A program made the position numbers and the translations under genes. The notes below the pieces were generated by a model. The model saw only the letters and a program-made list of their open reading frames with translations, was not told the origin of the DNA and ran no database searches. From Artemia franciscana (Eukaryota > Arthropoda > Branchiopoda > Anostraca > Artemiidae), in the NCBI RefSeq assembly GCF_032884065.1, contig NC_088873.1:22929558-22993557 (forward strand): 64,000 nucleotides of DNA. The letters are read 5' to 3'. How positions within the stretch are numbered: the first letter of the stretch is position 1; each line of letters begins with the position of its first letter. This document shows, in pieces, positions 10,907-21,739 of the stretch.

Positions 10907-11394
10907 CAGGTGATTTCAGAATTGACTTTTTTCTTGATTAGATTTGGTAGAATTTTGTAAGTCTGTATACAAGCCATAATTATAGATAAGGTAGGGTGTC
11001 CCTGTGAAATACCACAAGTAACAAAAAATGTAACCTGCAATTACTTGAAGTAAACTATTTTTGAACTAGTATCTTGATGAAGCCAAGCTTTTTATATTAT
11101 TAAAGCGTCAAATACTCTTTATGGCTCAGTGAATTGCGAAAGATCCTCTGTGTACTCTTTATGGCTCAATCAAGCACGTTTCATATATTTAAACTAGACC
11201 ATAAATTGTGCGGCCATAGCGGAGTTGCGGTTAGGTGGAAAAATAAATCACTATATTCTTGGAAAAGAAATAATGAAATCAGTACGAAATCACTGGATTC
11301 TTGAAAAAAGTGCTGAATTAGCAATAAAATCACTACAATAGCAGTTTTGATAAACCAATTGGTTTTGCAGTTTAAAATCACCGGTTCTAGTAGC
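10907..11394. other. no gene; short direct repeat
   Basis: The 16-mer TACTCTTTATGGCTCA occurs twice about 43 bp apart (near 11112 and 11155). No other structure is recognised. Confidence 0.5.
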
Positions 11395-11939
11395 GGTAAA
11401 TGTATCACAATTCATATAATTGACTTACCAATGAAGTGAACATACCACTCAATGCCTTTTTAGGCTCTTTATGAATATGGTAATTGCTTCCATCGCAAAT
11501 TCAAATTTAAGTACTTTCTGACCTAACCTGACCATAAATAATTCTGGCACTGAGAAAACGTAGTATTATTTTGCTGAAAACGACGCTGAGAAAACGTAGA
11601 ATTATTTTGTTGGAAACGACTGATAACTCGTGTTAAAATTGAAAATTCGTCGTATTTAAGAGCTCAAAAAGCAATTAAATTTGAATTTGCAATACAAATG
11701 ATAATTATATGTGTAAAGACCATAAAAAAAGCATTGAGTGACATGTTCAAAGTTTGAAGCCAGTGTTTTAAGTCTTTTCTATACCCCATATTTTGGTCAT
11801 TTTTAAGAGCTCAAAAAAGTGCTGAAATTTTAGTTTTCGATAGAAGCGATTATTATATTCGTAAAGGGCATAAAAAAGGAATTGAGTGGTATGTTCACTT
11901 TATCGGTAAGTCAATTATATGAACTGTGATACATTTACC
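11395..11939. mobile_element. 545-bp MITE with ~100-bp inverted repeats and 8-bp target duplication
   Basis: Starting with GGTAAATGTATCAC at 11395, a stretch of roughly 100 bp recurs inverted at about 11840-11939 with few mismatches. It is flanked by CTAGTAGC (11387-11394) and TTAGTAGC (11940-11947), an 8-bp target duplication with one change, as hAT elements make. No coding potential. The interior holds a 36-bp tandem duplication at about 11551-11623 (repeat core GAGAAAACGTAG). A non-autonomous hAT-type element is the best reading, although the termini are not the classical CAGGG type. Confidence 0.7.
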
Positions 11940-11947
11940 TTAGTAGC

Positions 11948-12589
11948 CTATAGACTCTTCCACTTGTTGTATCAATGTGAGTAACTTGTTCCTTTATTAT
12001 GTTTAACACAAGATACCGACCAGATGTTGCAATTATCCACCTAAATTTTCAAACACATTTTTATTTTGGCAAAACATACAGGGATTTTTTAAACACCTTT
12101 AATATGCAAAAAGAATCGAGAAATTTTCCTTTGTCCATTTGAGACCCCATTTTTTCCCCTGTGCACTTAAACCTGGCTCCTCAGTACAGCCTTGGGAATT
12201 TAGCATCCCCCTAGGCACCAGACGTGTCCGTAGGTGGCAGATAGGGGAAAATCCTTTATATATAAACAATACCTCTGAATGTTTAATAAGGAGGAATTGA
12301 ACAGGGGGGACCAAGCCTTCGGGGGTTCATAAAATGAAACTGAGACACTCATGGATGGGGGATGTAAATTTTTCCACAGGAGGAAGGAGACCCCTGAAGG
12401 AGGAAGGAGGGCCTACCGGCGTGTGGACATGTCCTGGCAGAAGCCAAGCCTCCTTTCATCAATGAGAAATTTGTATTGGCCAAGCAGGACACCAAATAGA
12501 AAGGCTCTTTATAGGAGAACAACGTCAAGGTTTGGAAGAACTCGTACACGAGTCAACGGCCCCTGCTAAAGACACGGAGGTTTATCCGC
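11948..12589. other. no recognised feature
   Basis: Short open frames on both strands without recognisable domains. Sequence from about 12290 could be an unrecognised 5' part of the LINE relic that follows. Confidence 0.35.
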
Positions 12590-15460
12590 CGGATTCCTCT
12601 TGTAGTGACGAAGACTCAGAAAAAATTTTACAGCCAACTCCAAACTCCATTCCAAAAAGACCTAATTCTTGTCATTGAAGACTTTAATGCAGTAGTGGGC
12701 GCAAATTCCGTCGGTAATAAAGACATCATGGAAAAATTTGGATACGGCACCAGAAACAGAAGGGGCGAACGACTTCTAGAATATTGCTGTGACAACAAGT
12801 TAGTATTCGCCATCACTTTTTTAAAACACTGAAAGTGACGAATAGTCACGTGGAGATCGCCGGATGGAACTACTAAAAATTGCATCGATTATGAACTCGC
12901 CCCAAAATACTGGAAAACTAGCACACTTAACACAATCTTTCTTGCAGGAGGTGACTTTGACAGCGGTCACACACTGGTAACGGCATTTTTCCACCTCCGT
13001 CTGAAGTTGGCAACAAAACTCCAGAAAAAAGTCCCGAGATTCTGAAAGACGAGTCAACTCGCAACCGCTACCAGATGGATCTTGATTTGGCTCTCAAAAT
13101 TGTCTTAGAGAATTCTTCAATGAGTCTAAATGAAATAAACGTAGACATCATAGTCGACAAGAGCACCGAGATCTTCATACAGACAACTGGGACAGTCCTT
13201 GGAAGGGCCGTCCTGGCCGAGTGGGTTGGTGCGCTGGATTCGGGATCCCTTGTCTGAGAGGACGCGGGTTCGAATCCCGGTGTACCCAATTCTTCAGTTT
13301 GGGACGGGGGTCAGTGGCGAGACTCTGTAAGCTTAGCCAGAGTCGACCCAGCTCTAAATGGGTACCTGGAGAAATCTGGGGAAGGTGAACAGGAAGGGTG
13401 TGCGAAAGCACAGGATGGCTGGCCCCCAACCCCCCATTGCACTTCCTGGCTGAAGGGCCAAGAAACGGAGATCAGCACCGCCGGTACGGACTGTAAAGTC
13501 TAATGCCGTATCCTTTACCTTTTTTTTACCTTTTTTTGGAAAGGCTAACGGCTCCGAACAGCCATGGATCACCGATGAGATCATTCAGTTGTGTAAAGAC
13601 AAGCGTGCTGTCACTAATAGGCAAGACCCAGAAAAAAGAGACACTTAGAAGCATCATAATCGGCTAAAGGAAAAGAAAATCAAACGCGTTTTAACCGCGT
13701 CCATTCATAACAATTAGGACCAATGAGAGCATGAATTTCAAAGAGACAATACCCATGCTGTGAACAGAAGACTACGAGAGCTCTCGAGGCGCCAAACTAC
13801 ACTTACGAATATGTTTCTGCATAAGTACGAGACTCCCATCAGCGACGCACCAAGAATAAGAAAGAGGTGGGAGCATTATTTTCAAGAAAAGTTGAATCCC
13901 CAAATCAGTCCTGACCCTACCGTTCTTAGGAATTTAACAATCTCCCCATCAGAAACAAGCTCGCCACCGCCAGAAGCGAGATTGAAGCTCCCTTGAAGTC
14001 ACTCAAACCAAATAAATCACCTGGACTAGATGGATTGCAAGCAAAGCTCCTGAAAGTCGACTCAGAAGTTGTAAAGACCTCAATCACAGGATTGCCAAAA
14101 CTGTCTGTCACAAGGAATATTCCCCGAAAACTCGGTGTTCTGCTAAAATAGATCCACCACATAAAAAAAGGGTCAAAAGCCAAATGTGACAATTACCGTC
14201 CAATCAGCCTGACAAGCAAACCTGCGAAAGGGTTGAGCAAGATACTACTGGACAGAATAAAAGCATTAACCAGTCACATGATCCCTGAGTATCTGGCAGG
14301 TTTTCGAGCGAACCGCGGAACGATAGATCTGATTTTGTCATCCGTCAAGAAATGGAAAAAATACCTTGAATACGGTCAGGACCTTTATGAACTCTTTATT
14401 AACTTCAAGCAAGCTTTTGACTTAATTTGAAAGAAGTCCTTTGGCATATATTTGCGTATGAGTGGTTCAGAAGCCACTGCATTGCGGTATCCTGTCAAAA
14501 ATCGTATCACTCATTTGTAACATACATGAGTGGTTCGGAAGCAAAGTACAGACAGTAGAGGGAACGACCGACGTATTCCGAAATTCTGCTGGTGTTTTGC
14601 AAGGATGCATTCTCTAACCTCACATGTTTAATCTCTTTTCACATGTTTAATGAACTTATAGCTCACTTCGACAACATTACATTGATCTGTTGTGGGCTCG
14701 ACATGCCTTCACTCCAGCGGAAGTTTGAAAACATCATAGAAGATACCTATCTTTGGATGTATGCCATCAAACTAGTCATCAATGTCAAAAAATCTTGCAT
14801 CCTATTATTTTCTAGGGTAGAAACCCTTCACTCAAAAATAACAAGAATTTTGACTCGTGGAAAGGTTCAACGACCTTTGAACGGATGTACAAAATACTTA
14901 GGAGTAAAAGTGGATGAAAACCTTTATTTCCTTCCCCACATCCATGCTGTAGAACTAAAGCTTTCAAGGAATCTATGCATCATGAAGAAACTGAAGCACA
15001 TATTCCCACGTTAAACCCTTACCCTTCTCTAAAATACACTCATCAAACCCCATCTACAGTATTGCACAAATATATATCATTCAACGTTTAAATCCCACCC
15101 TAAAAAAAACTGGATTCCATACACAAGAGTGCCTTAAAGATCATCAAACACACAGAAAACTATTCCTCGTTGAAATCACTGTTTGAGCTTTTCTGCTTGG
15201 TTTTGCTTTCAAATTCTTCTTTGGCGCGCTTCCGCCACCTTTTAGGAATCTATTCCGTTTGGTAGTGGGACAACATCTTCAAATTATAAGACTATCTGCA
15301 AAGATCCATATTCGACTTACGCCAACATTGAGGTCGTGTTTTTCGCGGGACATCGTCTGCGCTAAGGCTCACAATACCCTTCCATTTGAACTGAGAGGTA
15401 GGAGATTCATTGGTTCTTTCGCAAAGATAATAAAAAAAAATCTTGTTTTGAAATAGTTTA
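12590..15460 (+). mobile_element. old LINE relic(s): endonuclease and reverse transcriptase fragments, split by a SINE
   Basis: Fragments in order: endonuclease (VIEDFNAVVGANSVGNKDIM, 12660-12830), linker (13075-13200, resuming at about 13545 as SEQPWITDEI), a further linker (RIRKRWEHYFQEKL, about 13850), RT blocks (KPNKSPGLDGLQ near 14010, DNYRPISLTSK near 14190, LAGFRANRGTIDLIL near 14300, FINFKQAFDLI near 14400). Then comes a second RT piece (14592-15014: DNITLICCGLDMPSLQ, KYLGVKVDENL) and a C-terminal piece (15259-15456). The YADD motif reads FDN in this copy. There are many stops and frame changes. The style of the 14.6-15.5 kb part differs enough that two LINE families may be joined here. 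Confidence 0.75.
13208..13535 (+). mobile_element. tRNA-derived SINE (family 1) inserted in the LINE relic
   Basis: The head resembles a class II (Ser/Leu-type) tRNA: A box TGGCCGAGTGGG, long variable arm, and a perfect B box GGTTCGAATCC at about 13267. The body contains AGCTCTAAATGGGTACCTGG and ends with T-rich sequence. Flanks TTGGAAGGG (13199-13207) and TTGGAAAGG (13536-13544) form a 9-bp target duplication with one change. The LINE frame runs straight across when the SINE is left out, which confirms the insertion. The body reappears in the SINE at 19995-20285. Confidence 0.85.
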
Positions 15461-15829
15461 AATTGCATAAAGGATTTAAATGAATAAGAGAATTTACTAG
15501 TGATTAAGTATTTTTTAAGTAGAGATTGAAATGATTTGCCCTCTGGATGAAATGGTGGGGACTTCTAGGATGATATTGAAGGTAGGGGCCGTGGTTGTAA
15601 CGAGAAGTGGAGGGAGAGCCATAGTGCGCAGTAAGTTTTGAGGTATTATGGGATTCAGCATGCGTTTTTGTATAGAGAGACTATCTAAGTTATGATTGTT
15701 ATATTTTTTAGTGTAAGTTAGTAGTGATAGTAGTATTAGCAGTAGCATGCGTATATTGATTGTAGTCAGATGAAATTTCCTCTTTGAGTATTCTCTCATA
15801 GTTTCAATTTAATTTCTAAACTATTATTG
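15461..15829. other. no recognised feature
   Basis: A 94-codon frame on the - strand (15799-15515) lacks any recognisable domain. Its AGT-rich codons suggest the edge of the unclassified repeat that follows. Confidence 0.4.
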
Positions 15830-17680
15830 GAGATAGACTTTTTTGACAATGTACATACAACTAGCGTCTTTTGATTTAGTTCAAATGTAGTAGTTGTTGT
15901 AGTTGTAGTAGTATTAATACCAAGCAAATTATATGTTTTTGATCATATCCCTTACCATCTTTTGAAAGTTCCAAATTAATTTCCTCAGTTGTTCCTGAGT
16001 TATGCCTTTTTAACAATACAAATGCACATTGATTTAATACAAAACTCCCCTCAACATTCTTTTAACCGCTCTCCTGGATGCTCTTTGTCTTTTTGGAAAG
16101 AAAATTTCAAACATGCATACTTCTCTTAGTAACATAGCCAATAATGTATGTCAACAGGAATAAATTGCCTAAATTACAGCCCTTTACCTTAGCACTAAGG
16201 GAGGGGGGGTTGACATCCCCAAACAAATAATTACTGGAACCCAATTACTCTGTTCAAATTTTTAAAAGAATAACTTAATAACTCCTGGAACAAAAAAAAC
16301 TCTTAAAATTTTGATTGAATGTTTTTTTTTTGGGGGGGGGGGATAGGCTGCTCTCCATTCACTTTTGTTTCTTAAAACGGGCAATAGAAATTCATACTTC
16401 CATTCAAATGAATTACATCCGATCCAAAGTTTATACGACCATCCGTTCAATGAAAAATTATATGCCTCAGAGTATAATTTACAACCCTTGCTCATGGGCT
16501 CAGGGAGAGGGTGTAACATTCATCCTGAAGAAATTGCAACATGCTCTTTAGATTACTGTGAACATAATGTCTATCTTACAATTTAGATGGGATGCGTTTG
16601 GGAAAAAATTGTCAGTTAGGGGGCGAGTCTCACTCCATTATCATTTTACTTTTGAAAAGAAACAAGAGCTTAACTTAACTAGAACTGAAAGCCTTATATT
16701 CCCTCTGAGTCACAACTTACAACTCTTGCCCCCATACTCTAGGGGGGTTGTGTCAACCCCAAAGACCTTGTTATGTGATTTTTAGTTTTTTGAACAGATT
16801 GCTATCTGAAAATTGTTGTCGGATGCATTTGGGGAAAATGCAACGAGGCCAGAGGGGAGTAACTGCTTGCCAATCCCTTCAACTCTTAAAAAGGGCACTA
16901 GAACTTTGGATTTGAAATCCGATGTACCCCCTTCAAATTGTTATGCAACCATCCTTTCCATAAGAGCCTTTTATGTCCTGAGTCATAACTTACAACTCTC
17001 GCCCTGAGGGCTCTGAGTGGGTTTTCATTCTTAGAGACATAATTTGCAGATCTCAGAATTTGGATTTGACGTGTTTGAGGAAATGATGGACGTGAAAAGG
17101 GGGCTGCTTTCCGCCCAATCTCTTTCGAATATTAAAAAAGGCACTAGAGCTTTCAATTTCTAATTGACTTAGCCCCTTTCGACACTTCTAAGAAACCTCT
17201 TTCCATATGAAGTTCCCTGGTATATGAAAACAACCCCCTCAAATAAAAATAAATAAAGAAAGAAACCATTGTGCCCATATCGCTCTTTACTTTGGTACTG
17301 TTATTGTGCTGCCTACGATCTTTGGACAGTTCTGGACAAATGGCTGTCTCAAAATTGTCGTTCTCAAAGGCATAATTTCCGGACCTTTCAACTACAATCA
17401 ACATAATGGCTGTCTCAAAATCCTGATTTGGTGTTTTTGGGGAAATGACGGGTATGGGTGGGGGGGGGGTTGTTGCCCTCCAATCACTTTCTACTATAAA
17501 AAGGGTACTAGCCCTTTTAAGTTCCAGCTCAATGAGCCCCTTTTGAATTTTCTATGAAAACTCATTCTGCACGAAGTCCCTTGGCTCAAAGAGAGCAAAA
17601 TAAAAAAAAGCAATACATTGTTCCTACACTACTTTTCACTTAGGCAGCGCTATTGCGCTGTTTTTAATTTTCCCAGGAAA
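15830..17680. repeat. unclassified large repeat, copy at 15.8-17.7 kb
   Basis: It begins with (GTAGTT/AGT)n and phrases such as CTGAGTTATGCCTTTT, then successive degenerate units of about 250-350 bp. Each unit contains a G-run, TGCCCTCCAA, a 'cttttaaaaaggcactagaac' type block, AATGAGCCCC, and 'cataacttacaac'. The same order occurs at 36722-41890 and 41891-45450. No transposase or RT is encoded. A non-autonomous element or satellite-like composite is possible; its family is unknown to me. Confidence 0.6.
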
Positions 17681-17849
17681 CTTTGTCCAAGGTCTTAAGA
17701 ATTATATATTTCTTTGAATGGTCCTCCTGTCGTTTATCATATAATAATGGACAATCTCTAATAGACATAATCAGTTTTTATTTTTGGGGAGGGGAAGTGT
17801 ATGACGATTTTTGTTTCACAAAAGACTGTTCTATCATTGCACCAGAACA

Positions 17850-18102
17850 GACAGCGAAAGGCCAGAAAAAGAAAACTTTTTTTATTTGGAAAAAAGAGCA
17901 TGTCCGAAATCTCAAGTATGCAGAATTAATTTCGCATCCGTCTGGAATTCTTCGAAGAATTCTCAGTCCGGACTAGAATTTCATTTGTAATTATCAGGGT
18001 TATGACGTCAAAAACCCCACGGAAAAAATTCTACGAAATTACAGCATTTATCTGAGGTTTTTCAGAAGAAACTAAAGAAAGATAGTGGCGATCCATATCC
18101 AA
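17850..18102. repeat. left part of a dispersed block, interrupted at 18103
   Basis: The sequence from GGAATTCTTCGAAGAATTC through GGACTAGAATTTCATTTGTA to CAGAAGAAACTAAAGAAAG parallels 28690-28860 and 29550-29720. The matching right part resumes after 20813 (AAGTGGCTAAGAATATC, compare 29840-29860), which shows that the intervening 2.7 kb is an insertion. Confidence 0.6.
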
Positions 18103-18812
18103 GGGTGTGTTCCAGGGACTTACTGTATTAACCGAATGGTTACTATTTCCGTTCCTAGCGGGAAAATGGTTACTGCCCAACCCACAGGGAACGAGAATAG
18201 TTACTGCCGGCAGTAACCGCAGTAAGTGATTTTCTTACCGTGCTCAAAAGAATGGTTAGCGCAGTAAGTACATAATTCCCCTTCTTCAACAAAAATCTCA
18301 TTCAACAAAAAATAAATATGGACAAGAATGAAGTAATGGAATATGAAGTTATTTGCTTGGAAGAAGGTGGGACAGTGATTTTGCAAAAGAAAGAGGGATC
18401 TGAGCCAGGTTAGTAAATCACCATATTTTGGGATCAACATTAAAGGACACCCTGAGTAGTAAGCTATCTATTAGCAAGTAGGTTAAACCAATGAAAAACT
18501 TATTATTTAATTTAAAGATTTCCATGTTTTCTGGCATATCCAGGCATAATTATTACCTTAAATTGCCATTTGGAATCATTCTAAGGATTGACTTCTTCCA
18601 GGTAACATTGAGGCTCCATTAAATTGCCACATGGTAGCATTTTAAGCATTAACTCCTTTTAGGCTCTGTAAACAGGCCTAGGTGAAGTATTAGAGATAAG
18701 TTGAGGATTTATGGGCTGCCAAATCATTATTCTGAGACTGTCTTTAATCCTATTGAAGAAGTAGGCTAGGGTAGACTATTCAGAGTCTATTCCAAAGGAT
18801 GGTAATTTTATC

Positions 18813-18990
18813 CAGTAAAATTCTAGTTGATTTACTTCTTGCTATCACTGAAATGGGTTAGGTTAGGAAAATGAAACTTTCAGGGATGGGTCTACAGGCT
18901 AAAGTATGTCCTGGGAAGGTATTTCAAAGTACACATCTCTACTCATTCTTGCTCTAGAAGGCCTTGATCTTTGATGACCTTCAAAATATT
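18813..18990. mobile_element. foldback family, solo or truncated arm (copy 3)
   Basis: It starts CAGTAAAATTCTAG and continues with GGTTAGGAAAATGAAACTTT and AAGTATGTCCTGGGAAGG, matching the arms at 35986 and 36480-36610. The opposite arm is not seen, so this copy is truncated. Confidence 0.6.
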
Positions 18991-19089
18991 TATAGCTGAA
19001 GTTACATGTTTCCCATTGATTCTGCAAATCTATCCCTCTACCTCTAACTCCCTGTTAATTGAAGCAACTGTAAACAAAGCAAGAATGGG

Positions 19090-19200
19090 GGAAAAGGTAA
19101 CAGGTGACAGAGTACATTGGAACTACATAATTTTGGCTATATATTTGCACATTAGGCAGGTTGGAGGTAAATTATAGTATAGAGATGCATGCTTTTCCCT
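19090..19200. mobile_element. MITE-related fragment
   Basis: It contains GGTGACAGAGTACATTGG and GCTATATATTTGCACATTAG followed by GGAGGTAAATTATAG, matching in order the - strand of 39085-39325 and the inner part of the MITE at 10169. Confidence 0.6.
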
Positions 19201-19994
19201 TTGGTATTTAGGCTAAGTAGAAGGTCACTTGTACCTGATGCTGTCCGTGTTGTTTTTAGTTGGATGGGAAACATCCAAAGAAAGTTTCCTTTGAAAAGGA
19301 AAGGTGAGAATGCCCAAAAGTGAGATTGAATTTGTCAAAGCTTGGAGGTTTGCCCCTTCAGTCTGTTTAAAGGAAAATTGATTCATAATTGAAGCTTTGT
19401 TCATTTCAATCTTAAGGGTGACCTATATTTGTGACAATTCATTAAATGGTTGTAAAGGGGTACTTTTGTTTATTCATTTGTCTTCTTTGTTTTCTAACAG
19501 TTTTTTTAATCTTTAAATTGATATCCATTTCTTACAAATTTTTATTGATACCAGAGGTTCATTTGCAAGTTTTCACCTACTTTGTAATCCCTGGTCTCAC
19601 AATTACATTTAAATTTACTGAAGCTAGGAAACATAGAGCTACTATCTATTTAAAGAAAATCAATGGATATAAGTAGGTTTTATTGTATTTAAGCCCTAGG
19701 GCCATGGCAATTAAAGACAAATTAAAGAAGATTAACTTTAAAATACTGGACATTAAATAAGCATGATAGTCACAAAGAAAAACAAATACCAAAATTATAC
19801 TTCTGTGCTCAGTTGCCAACCTGAGCAACAGTCATAAATTTTTTTAATCTTGCAGAACATTCACTCCAATTACATTCACAAGCTATCTCTCATGACCCAC
19901 ACTCTTGTCCATACATCCACATTTCAGGGAAAAAGAAGGACCATCATACTGGTATTCTTCATTTTTACTCATATTTAATGGGTTTGAAAGAAAG

Positions 19995-20285
19995 TTTCTA
20001 TGGCTAAGTCAGTAGGCCAGTAAAGGACCTGGTGGTCCTTTAGCCAGGTAGTGCAATAGGAAGCTAGGGACCAGCCAGCCTATGCTCTTGCATGCCCTTC
20101 CTTCTTACTGTCCCTAGATTTCCATCTGTACTCATTTAAAGTTAGGCCAATTTTAGCTGAGGTTAGTCATATCACCAACCCCTATCCAAAACAAAATAAA
20201 CTGACAATGCCAGGAATTAAACCTGTACCCCTTGGACAAAGCATTCCAGCCCAGAGTGCCTACCACTTAGCAAGGAACACAAATT
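19995..20285 (-). mobile_element. tRNA-derived SINE (family 1), second copy
   Basis: Read on the - strand from about 20285: A-box-like AAGTGGTAGGCAC, B-box-like GGTTTAATTCC, then a body (TTTAAATGAGTACAGATGG, GCATAGGCTGGCTGGTCCC, TTGCACTACCTGGCTAAAGG) that parallels the SINE at 13208 block by block. It is clearly more diverged than that copy. Confidence 0.65.
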
Positions 20286-21103
20286 TGACCAGAGAACAAT
20301 AATTATTTTTAAAAAGTAGAATATTGAAAAAAAAACTTGCTATAGTTGTCCCACTGCTATCCTGTAAATGACATAGGCCCATTTTATTTAGACAAATCAA
20401 TTTAAGACAGGTATCAACAAAACTCCATCAGGGATTGTATATGCTTAAGATACAATCAAGCTATTTGAATGTTTAGTTATGTGATATTCTAGTCTTCAAA
20501 TAATAAAAAAAGAGAAAAAGTATATGATCTATTTATTTTTCACCAGTTCATTTGAGCAAAATCATTTGTGACAGCCAAATGCCCATGGTTGGCTCAGAAC
20601 CTCTCTAAATGCTCTGAAACCGAAGGAATAAAAAAAATTATACTAATCAGCATTAAACTGTCCCTTAAATTTAAACACATGCATTTAATTCGAAAATGAC
20701 GCTACTGCTAGTCAGCTTACTGTGCCGTTCCCACTGGCTCTACCACAGTTAGAAATGGGCAGTTACCGCGCAGTTACTGCAGTTACTGAAAAACCGTCAG
20801 CTGGAACACACCCCAAAGCATAAGGAAGAAAGATCTGTTTCCAGAGAGATTTCAAATTTCAAAAATGTGTGACAAAAAAACTTCCAGTGTAAGTGGCTAA
20901 GAATATCTCAGTTTAAAAAAAAATTATTTGTGATCAGCAGCTTTTAGATGATTATTATTAAGGATGTAGATCTTCACCCTACTCAGTGATCATAGAGCTT
21001 TAATTGTATGATAACTGCTAAATACAATGATCATTGACTTCTTGTTCTGTTATTCTTGAAGCAAAAAAATTAAGCTGTTTCAAACAAAGAGAAAGCACAA
21101 AAT

Positions 21104-21203
21104 NNNNNNNNNNNNNNNNNNNNNNNNNNNNNNNNNNNNNNNNNNNNNNNNNNNNNNNNNNNNNNNNNNNNNNNNNNNNNNNNNNNNNNNNNNNNNNNNN
21201 NNN
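21104..21203. other. assembly gap
   Basis: A run of N. Its length of about 100 suggests a placeholder of unknown true size. Open frames read across it are meaningless. Confidence 0.99.
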
Positions 21204-21739
21204 ATCACCATTGATGGCGAAGGTAAATGCTTTAGGGAATGACTCTTAGTCGATCTGAAACTTTCTTCTTTTATTTTTCTTCTTGACATCCAACCATATT
21301 AATTTTTAAGTATGCAAATATAATTGTTTTTTGTCTATAGTAAGGTGGAATTTCTCTGGCTTTTATTTGATCAGACGGAATCAGACTTGATAAAATATAA
21401 CACATAGCAAAAACAAACGTGGAAAAACCTTAAAATCTTACCAGTTGAAAACGAATATCTGAAGAAAAATATGACAGGAATCAGAATGATAGCTAGTGGA
21501 AATGACTATAGGGTAACAAATATGTGACAGTTCAAAAACTAAATGTGCTGTGAGTAATTTATTTTTAATATCCTTAAAAAAAAGTCTCCGACCGTCAAAA
21601 CCATAGAAAACCAATCGAAATCGGAAGTTTTGTAAAACTGTCACTGTACCAGAAACTGTCTGTAAAAATATCAATGTGGTGCATTCAGTGGGATCACAGT
21701 CGGCCACATTACTTACTTACCTTTATTTTCGGTGAGAGC

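Larger units (their letters stand above)
18103..20813. mobile_element. candidate hAT-like non-autonomous element carrying other repeats
   Basis: GGGTGTGTTCCAG (18103-18115) is exactly inverted at 20801-20813. Both ends carry several sub-terminal copies of a GGTAACTGCC/GTTACTGC motif (18155-18225 and 20755-20790). A related block continues on either side, as seen by comparison with 28690-28960 and 29550-29870. No transposase ORF is present. Inside are a foldback arm (18813-18990), a MITE-related stretch (19090-19200) and a SINE (19995-20285). I cannot see a clean target duplication, so superfamily assignment is tentative. Confidence 0.5.

Noticed and set aside
13208-13290. tRNA-Ser/Leu-like gene
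   Set aside because: Good A and B boxes, but the acceptor stem does not pair properly, a SINE body and T-rich tail follow, and target duplications flank the whole unit. It is a SINE head.
16262-17007. Four or five 64-85-codon ORFs on both strands as small genes
   Set aside because: They fall in repeat units whose relatives elsewhere do not keep the frames.
21034-21289. ORFs on both strands across the N run
   Set aside because: They are read through unknown bases and carry no information.
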